Source: Ferrovaceae bacterium
GTDB lineage: Bacteria > Pseudomonadota > Gammaproteobacteria > Burkholderiales > Ferrovaceae
Reading direction: 5' to 3'
Assembly (NCBI GenBank): GCA_027311025.1
Contig: DAICZS010000004.1
Location: forward strand, 24,497 to 88,496
DNA: 64,000 bases
The notes beneath the pieces are model-generated. The model saw only the letters and a program-made list of their open reading frames with translations, did not search any database and had not been told where the DNA came from. The stretch's first letter is position 1; each line of letters begins with the position of its first letter. Of the stretch, positions 59,030 to 64,000 are shown in pieces. Both the position numbers and the translations under genes were made by a program.

Positions 59030-60256
59030 TTAGGGTTGGACCTGGCTGATATGGACCTCGATGCCGCGCGTGCCTGGTTTGACCGGCAAGCTGGCACCTA
59101 CCAGGTCGCCACTGCCCGGCGTGGCACTTCCCGACTTCGATACCCGCACCTCCACCCGCACCAGACTGGCTGAGGACAAGTTGAACTGCGGGCTCATGGC
59201 CATGGCGTCGGTCAGCTCAAACGCCAGCGGCAACTCGCTGACCGTGGTTTTCAGGACGGCCAGTGGCATGCGCGGCCCTTGCACGGCACGGGCAAAAATA
59301 AACACGGTGTCGGTGGGTGCTGCCTTGCCCTTGAGGGCCGGATCCAGCACCACCTTGCCGGCCAGCGCGCTGGAGGCATTGTTGGCCTGGGGCGTGGTGG
59401 GACCCGTGGCCTGTTGAAACCTGTCTGCGGCAAGCGGCGGCAGCTTGGCCTGGGCGCGGGCCCGGTTGAGATTTTCCAGAACGAAATTGGCGTCCTGCGA
59501 ACCCGGTTCGAGCAGTGGCATCAGCTTTTCCCAAACGGCAGCCGCCTTGCGATAATTTTTGTCCGCAAAGGCAAAGCCACCCGACAGAAACAACCCCTTG
59601 GGATTGCCGGGCTCGAGGGCGAGCGCCTTATCCACCCAGGTGCGTGCCTGCACCATGCCCTGATCCTGGCCTGACGAAGCCAGCGCCTCGGCGTAATCCA
59701 CCATCAGTTGCGGATCGTCCTTGAGCTGCTGGGTCAGATGGGCAAACGCCTGCAACGCATCTTTGGGCCGATCGAGATTCATGTAGGAGCGCGCCAGCAT
59801 GGCCCACCCTTCCGGATTGTCCGGATTGGCAGCCAGTTTGGCGGCCAGCGAGGCCACCATGGCCTCGATTTTTGGTTGATCCATGACCTGCTGCTGCGGA
59901 TTGAGCGCGTCGCTCTGACCGTGCCAGGCATAGAGTCCGATAACCGACAGTGGAATGGCCAGGAGGACGGCGATGGCCACTTTGCGCCCATGGGTGTAAT
60001 CCGTCACCTCGGGAGAAACGGCAGTATCCTCCAGCAGGCGACGCTGGACCTCGTCGCGCGCCTGCGCATAGTCCACATCTTCCAGGCTGCCGTCACGATG
60101 CTCGGCATCGAGCTCCACCAACTGGTCACGGTAAACTGCCGCGTTGAGGGCCTTGCGGTTGTCGCTCACATCAGCGCGCCGGCGGAACAGGAAAAAGAAC
60201 AGGACGGCCAGGACCAGGGCGAGCAGGAGGCCCGCAGCTATCAGAAATGAAGTCAT
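59030..60256 (-). CDS. ccmI: Cytochrome c maturation protein CcmI (TPR)
   Basis: A 408-residue apocytochrome c chaperone. Two N-terminal helices with a cytoplasmic loop between, then a periplasmic TPR domain (PDNPEGWAMLARSYMNLDRPKDALQAFAHL and ALEPGNPKGLFLSGGFAF) and a C-terminal CcmI domain (VFIFARAVQGPRMPLAVLKTTVSELPLAFELTDAMAMSP), as in long CcmI of purple bacteria and pseudomonads. It overlaps ccmH as ATGA and ends the ccmFGHI unit. Confidence 0.93.
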   Translation of the reverse strand: MTSFLIAAGLLLALVLAVLFFFLFRRRADVSDNRKALNAAVYRDQLVELDAEHRDGSLEDVDYAQARDEVQRRLLEDTAVSPEVTDYTHGRKVAIAVLLAIPLSVIGLYAWHGQSDALNPQQQVMDQPKIEAMVASLAAKLAANPDNPEGWAMLARSYMNLDRPKDALQAFAHLTQQLKDDPQLMVDYAEALASSGQDQGMVQARTWVDKALALEPGNPKGLFLSGGFAFADKNYRKAAAVWEKLMPLLEPGSQDANFVLENLNRARAQAKLPPLAADRFQQATGPTTPQANNASSALAGKVVLDPALKGKAAPTDTVFIFARAVQGPRMPLAVLKTTVSELPLAFELTDAMAMSPQFNLSSASLVRVEVRVSKSGSATPGSGDLVGASLPVKPGTRGIEVHISQVQP

Positions 60257-60708
60257 GATTTATCGCGCAGCAGCGCTTCGGCTTGTTGTTTTTGTTCGGC
60301 AGTGAGCGGTGCTTCGGGAGTTAACCGGTTGCGTCGACGCAGCACGCGCACCAACAGCCCCACGGCCGCGGCCAGCAGCAGGAAAGGTCCAAACCACAGC
60401 AGCCATGTGGTGGGTTTGACCGGGGGCCGATAACGCACAAAATCCCCGTAGCGCGTCACCATGAATTCCATCACCTCCTGGTCGGATTTTCCTTGCCGGA
60501 TTTGCGCCCGAATCTCGCGTCGCAAATCTTCGGCAAGATCAGCACGCGATCCAGCCAGGGATTCGTTCTGACATACGAGGCAACGCATTTCCTCGGCGAT
60601 CTTGATCAGGCGCTGCTCCACCACCTCATCTTCAGCCAAAGGTTTGGCTTCAGTGGCATGCAGCGCCAGGGGCAGGCACAACAGTGCCAGCAGCATCCAT
60701 CGCTTCAT
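60253..60708 (-). CDS. ccmH: Cytochrome c maturation thiol protein CcmH (CcmL)
   Basis: A 151-residue protein with a signal peptide and the thiol motif M-R-C-L-V-C-Q-N (C43, C46), which reduces apocytochrome c and passes it to CcmF. A helical bundle (IRAQIRQGKSDQEVMEFMVTRYGDFVRYRPP) and a C-terminal helix follow. This is the single-domain form, since the TPR part is the separate CcmI. Both ends overlap neighbours as ATGA. Confidence 0.95.
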   Translation of the reverse strand: MKRWMLLALLCLPLALHATEAKPLAEDEVVEQRLIKIAEEMRCLVCQNESLAGSRADLAEDLRREIRAQIRQGKSDQEVMEFMVTRYGDFVRYRPPVKPTTWLLWFGPFLLLAAAVGLLVRVLRRRNRLTPEAPLTAEQKQQAEALLRDKS

Positions 60709-61241
60709 TTTTGCAACTCCGCAATCAACGGCAAAATGGTCTGTTGCAGGGCTTCGGACGTCACAGGACCGATCTGCTTGTAGCGAATCACGCCAGCCTT
60801 GTCGATGACGTAGGTTTCTGGAACGCCATACACGCCGTAATCGATGCCCACACGACCATCGGCATCCACAGCCGTGAGCGTATAGGGATCACCATAATCA
60901 TTGAGCCATTTCAGGGCATCGGCAGGCTGATCCTTGTAATCCAGGCCCACCAGCGGTACCTGATGCGTACGCGAAAATTTCAGCAACACGGGATGTTCTT
61001 CACGACAGGAGACGCACCAGGACGCCCATACATTGAGCATCCACACCTGCCCCTTGAAGACCGCGGGGGTGAAGGTCTTGCCCGTTGCCTGCAACTGGGG
61101 CAACTGGAAATTGGGAGCCGGATGGTTGATGAGTGGCGAGGGCACGAGATGCGGATCGCGATTGAGACCCGCCGCCATGAACGCCACCAGCCCGGCAAAC
61201 GCCAGGAGCGGCAGGAGAAACCAGGGATTGAAACGCTTCAT
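60705..61241 (-). CDS. ccmG: Thiol:disulfide oxidoreductase CcmG/DsbE
   Basis: A 178-residue membrane-anchored thioredoxin-like protein with active site WASWCVSCREEHP (C76, C79), which keeps CcmH and the apocytochrome reduced in the periplasm. The GVYGVPETYVIDKAG segment is the CcmG-specific cis-proline region. The ATG at 61241 overlaps the ccmF stop (ATGA); a frame 32 codons longer was rejected because it lies wholly inside ccmF. Confidence 0.95.
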   Translation of the reverse strand: MKRFNPWFLLPLLAFAGLVAFMAAGLNRDPHLVPSPLINHPAPNFQLPQLQATGKTFTPAVFKGQVWMLNVWASWCVSCREEHPVLLKFSRTHQVPLVGLDYKDQPADALKWLNDYGDPYTLTAVDADGRVGIDYGVYGVPETYVIDKAGVIRYKQIGPVTSEALQQTILPLIAELQK

Positions 61242-63166
61242 GCTGCGCCCTTGCGCTCTTTGGACGAACGCACGCGGTAACGCCGATCGGAGGCTGCCAG
61301 CAGTCCTCCGAGGGCCATCAGGACGCACCCTCCCCAAATCCAGTTGACGAAGGGCTTGTAGTACACCCGCACACTCCAGGCGCCATTGTCCAGGGGCTCA
61401 CCCAGCGACACGTACAGGTCACGGTCCACGCTGGAGTGGATGGCAGCTTCCGTCATGGGCATGGGCGAGGAGAAGTAGGTGCGCTTTTCTGGCTCCAGTT
61501 TTCCCTGAATCTCGCCGTTGCGGCTGTAGGTCAGCGTGCCGCGCATGGCATTGTAGTTGGGCCCCGGTACCGGCTCCACGCCAATCAGGCGGAAGGTCGT
61601 CCCTGCCAGGGTGATGGTCTCGCCAGGCCCCATCCGCACATCCCGTTCCAGCTCATAACCCTTGATGAGCGTCACACCAATCACGAACACCGCAAGGCCC
61701 AGGTGGGCCGTCTGCATCCCCCAAAACCACAGGGGAATCGTCGGCACCTTGCGCCAGGACCAGACCTGGCGCACCACGCCCCGGGCCACCCAGGTGGCCA
61801 CGGCGATTCCCAGGGCCGAGAGTGGTGAGAAACCGCCCATCAGGATCGGCACGAGAACGCCCACCAGCACGGCAATGACGAGGTCGACGCGAACGGTCTT
61901 AAAGACCTGCTTCAGCTCTGAACGCTTCCAGTGCGCGATGCTGCCAACGGGTAGCAGCACCAGCAGCAGGATCATGATGGGGGCGAACACGGCGTTGAAA
62001 TAGGGCGGGCCCACCGACAGTTTTCCAAGGTTCAAGGCATCGATCACCATCGGGTAAATCGTGCCCAGCAACACCGAGCCTGCGGCCACCACCAGCAGGA
62101 CGTTATTGAGCAGCAAAAACGACTCTCGCGAAATCAGTTTGAACTGCCCGCCTTCCTTGACTGCCGGGGCGCGCCAGGCAAACAGGGTGAGCGACCCGCC
62201 AATGACGAGCGCCAGAAACACCAGCACAAAAATGCCGCGGCGAGGATCGGAAGCAAAAGCGTGGACGGAGGTCAGCACCCCGGAACGCACGATGAACGTG
62301 CCGAGCAGGGACAGGGAAAATGCTGCGATCGCCAGGAGCACGGTCCAGCGTTTGAACGCCCCGCGTTTTTCAGTCACCACCAGGGAATGGATCAGCGCCG
62401 TGCCCACAAGCCAAGGCATGAAAGAGGCGTTCTCCACAGGATCCCAAAACCACCACCCTCCCCAGCCCAGTTCGTAATAGGCCCAGCGCGAGCCAAAACA
62501 GATGCCCAGTGTCAGGAAAATCCAGGCCGCCAGCGTCCAGGGACGGGACCACCGCGCCCAGGCCGCATCCAGCTTGCCGGAGATCAGCGCGGAGAGGGCG
62601 AAAGCAAAGGCGACCGAAAATCCCACATAGCCCATGTAGAGCATGGGCGGATGGTAGACAAGCCCAGGATCCTGCAGCAGCGGGTTGAGATCGCGCCCTT
62701 CCAGCGCCGCCGGAAACAGGCGGTCAAAGGGGTTGGAAGTGAGCAGGATGAACAGGAGAAACCCCAGGGCAACAAGGGCCAGCACGCCCAGCACCCGCGC
62801 CACGATGGGATCGGGCAGCCGTCTTGAAAACAGGGCAACCGCAGCGGTCCAGCCGGTCAACATCAACCCCCAAAGCAGGAGCGACCCTTCATGGCCACCC
62901 CACACGGCCGAGAACTGATATTGCACGGGCAGCTTGGAGTTGGAATGCTCGCTGACGTAGAGGACGGAGAAATCATTATGCAGAAATGCCCAGGCGAGGC
63001 AGGCAAACGCAACGGCCACCGAGAGGAATAGCATCAGCGCCATGGGTCGCGCCAGTCCAATCCAGACGGCGACGCCTTTCTGCGCCCCCACGAGGGAGAA
63101 GAATGCCAACGATGCAGACAGAACCAAAGCAAGAATCAGTGAAAAGTGTCCAAGTTCGGGAATCAT
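61238..63166 (-). CDS. ccmF: Heme lyase CcmF
   Basis: A 642-residue polytopic membrane protein that attaches heme to apocytochrome c together with CcmH and CcmI. An early WGGHEGSLLLW (89-99), VYHPPMLYMGYVG (170-182) and the WWD domain GWGGWWFWDPVENASFMPWL (234-253) are all present, with a long periplasmic loop near the C-terminus. AAGG lies before the ATG. It is first of the ccmFGHI unit on the minus strand. Confidence 0.96.
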   Translation of the reverse strand: MIPELGHFSLILALVLSASLAFFSLVGAQKGVAVWIGLARPMALMLFLSVAVAFACLAWAFLHNDFSVLYVSEHSNSKLPVQYQFSAVWGGHEGSLLLWGLMLTGWTAAVALFSRRLPDPIVARVLGVLALVALGFLLFILLTSNPFDRLFPAALEGRDLNPLLQDPGLVYHPPMLYMGYVGFSVAFAFALSALISGKLDAAWARWSRPWTLAAWIFLTLGICFGSRWAYYELGWGGWWFWDPVENASFMPWLVGTALIHSLVVTEKRGAFKRWTVLLAIAAFSLSLLGTFIVRSGVLTSVHAFASDPRRGIFVLVFLALVIGGSLTLFAWRAPAVKEGGQFKLISRESFLLLNNVLLVVAAGSVLLGTIYPMVIDALNLGKLSVGPPYFNAVFAPIMILLLVLLPVGSIAHWKRSELKQVFKTVRVDLVIAVLVGVLVPILMGGFSPLSALGIAVATWVARGVVRQVWSWRKVPTIPLWFWGMQTAHLGLAVFVIGVTLIKGYELERDVRMGPGETITLAGTTFRLIGVEPVPGPNYNAMRGTLTYSRNGEIQGKLEPEKRTYFSSPMPMTEAAIHSSVDRDLYVSLGEPLDNGAWSVRVYYKPFVNWIWGGCVLMALGGLLAASDRRYRVRSSKERKGAA

Positions 63167-63224
63167 CCAGTGCCTTCAACGTCGCGATTTACAGGAAAGT
63201 CCGTAAGTGTACATCAGCCGGGAA

Positions 63225-63230
63225 TATAAT
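63225..63230 (+). promoter_or_regulatory. Possible -10 box for the universal stress protein gene
   Basis: A perfect TATAAT lies 45 bases before the usp ATG in the 108-base gap between divergent ccmF and usp. No fitting -35 hexamer was found. Confidence 0.33.
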
Positions 63231-63274
63231 GGCCTTTTCAGGTCAACAGCCCTTTTGAATGCCAGGAGGTTGTC

Positions 63275-63703
63275 ATGTTCAAGCATATCCTCATCCCCAC
63301 TGATGGCTCCGAGCTGTCCCGCAAAGCCGTGGCCGGCGGTCTTGAAATCGCCAAGGCTCTGGGCGCACGGGTCACCGCTTATACCTGTGTAGTGGAATAC
63401 CTGCCCATGACCGAGTTTGCGGTGGACACACCCCAAAGCGTCATGGACCAGATCGAAGCCGAAGCAGACCAACATCTCAAGCAGTTTGCCCAGGATGCCC
63501 AGGCTGCCGGCGTGGCATTCGACACCGCCAAAAGTACCGAGTTTTCACCCTACACGGGCATCATCAACACTGCCCGTGAAAAGGGTTGCGACCTGATCAT
63601 GATGGCTTCCCACGGCCGTCGTGGCCTGGCCGGATTGCTGCTGGGCAGCGAAACCCAGAAGGTGCTGACCCACTCTGAAATACCCGTGCTGGTGTACCGC
63701 TAG
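63275..63703 (+). CDS. Universal stress protein, UspA family
   Basis: A 142-residue single-domain Usp. It starts MFKHILIPTDGSELSRKAV and has the ATP-binding signature near the C-terminus, S-H-G-R-R-G-L-A-G-L-L-L-G-S-E-T, so it is of the nucleotide-binding type (MJ0577-like) rather than strict UspA. AGGAGG is 5 bases ahead of the ATG. Monocistronic by context; its stop is 1 base from the convergent truncated gene. Confidence 0.93.
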   Translation: MFKHILIPTDGSELSRKAVAGGLEIAKALGARVTAYTCVVEYLPMTEFAVDTPQSVMDQIEAEADQHLKQFAQDAQAAGVAFDTAKSTEFSPYTGIINTAREKGCDLIMMASHGRRGLAGLLLGSETQKVLTHSEIPVLVYR

Positions 63704-63704
63704 G

Positions 63705-64000
63705 TTACTGCTGAACGGCACCCGGAGGCATGGCAGGCACGGCACGCCAGGGTTCCGGACATTGCGGGACATACGGGTAATATCCCCGAGCAGATTCGCA
63801 ATAAAACCAACTCTGGTTTTGTTGGGTTGCCCCTAGATAGGTGGTGCCCTGCGGTGACACCGGAGGTCCGGGTTGCGTCACCACGACCGTGGCGGGATAC
63901 GGGTTGTAGTAACTGTAGCCTACGCCCCAGGGATAGGGGTTGTAGTACAGGGGATCTGCAGCCAGCGCCCAGGCGGCGGCGCCGACGCCCAATCCCAACC
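63705..64000 (-). CDS. Tyr/Pro-rich exported protein, 5' part missing (runs off right edge)
   Basis: The C-terminal 98 or so residues of a protein that enters from beyond base 64000. The first visible part is Gly/Ala-rich (GLGLGVGAAAWALAADP), followed by YYNPYPWGVGYSYYNPYP and the ending S-W-F-Y-C-E-S-A-R-G-Y-Y-P-Y-V-P-Q-C-P-E-P-W. The W-x-Y-C...GYYPYV..C...W pattern is a recurrent C-terminal module of small exported proteobacterial proteins of unknown function, with two cysteines likely bridged. A TTG at 63998 is in frame but not a credible start. Confidence 0.65.
   Translation of the reverse strand, partial: LGLGVGAAAWALAADPLYYNPYPWGVGYSYYNPYPATVVVTQPGPPVSPQGTTYLGATQQNQSWFYCESARGYYPYVPQCPEPWRAVPAMPPGAVQQ

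Overview
The window reads as the chromosome of a betaproteobacterium. The evidence is gene order and protein family: trxA-rho-rpmE, rimP-nusA-infB-rbfA-truB, clpS-clpA next to a cold-shock gene and icd, queA-tgt-yajC-secD-secF, mnmA/GST/purB and a System I cytochrome c maturation set. Genus cannot be fixed from the sequence alone. Coding density is very high, genes often overlap by ATGA, and no insertion sequence, prophage, CRISPR array or rRNA was seen. One tRNA is present, tRNA-Leu(CAA). No stretch of more than about 300 bases lacks a gene; the longest gap (about 300 bases, 25383-25680) holds the clpS upstream region and the cold-shock leader.

Layout. 1-8.8 kb: the start of an AddB-like nuclease gene, ferredoxin fdxA, trxA, rho, rpmE, a GT39/ArnT-like membrane glycosyltransferase, hrpA and an exported FKBP isomerase. 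8.8-20.4 kb (minus strand): lutABC for lactate oxidation, a PBP7-type endopeptidase, an Atm1-type ABC exporter and the translation operon truB-rbfA-infB-nusA-rimP. 20.4-25.4 kb: an M17 aminopeptidase, thyA, clpA and clpS. 25.5-31.2 kb: cold-shock protein, icd, rraA, aceA and aceB (the isocitrate branch point and the whole glyoxylate shunt), then a small secreted Ala/Pro/Lys-rich protein. 31.3-41.7 kb: mnmA, a GST, purB, a DedA protein, secDF-yajC, tgt-queA, tRNA-Leu and an Old Yellow Enzyme.

41.7-51.1 kb is the accessory core: an orphan LuxR-type regulator with a degenerate receiver domain, an ICMT-like membrane methyltransferase, and a compact Tad/Flp pilus operon (flp, a very short TadV-like ORF, cpaB, cpaC, tadG-like, two tadE-like genes, a frameshifted tadZ/cpaE, tadA, tadB, tadC). 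The locus is odd in several ways. The Flp pilin has Ala instead of Gly before the predicted cleavage site. The only prepilin-peptidase-like ORF is a 71-residue piece without a second catalytic motif. TadZ has lost the P-loop lysine and carries a one-base frameshift. No tadD, rcpB or tadF is present.

51.1-64 kb: a cytoplasmic gamma-glutamyltransferase and an OFA-family MFS transporter transcribed from a near-perfect sigma-54 promoter; the Cu+ ATPase copA; and the ccm genes split into two convergent operons (ccmABCDE facing ccmFGHI). A universal stress protein and a truncated Tyr/Pro-rich exported protein end the window. Metabolically, lutABC, icd and aceA/aceB point to growth on lactate and acetate. 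CopA and Ccm point to copper handling and c-type cytochrome respiration.
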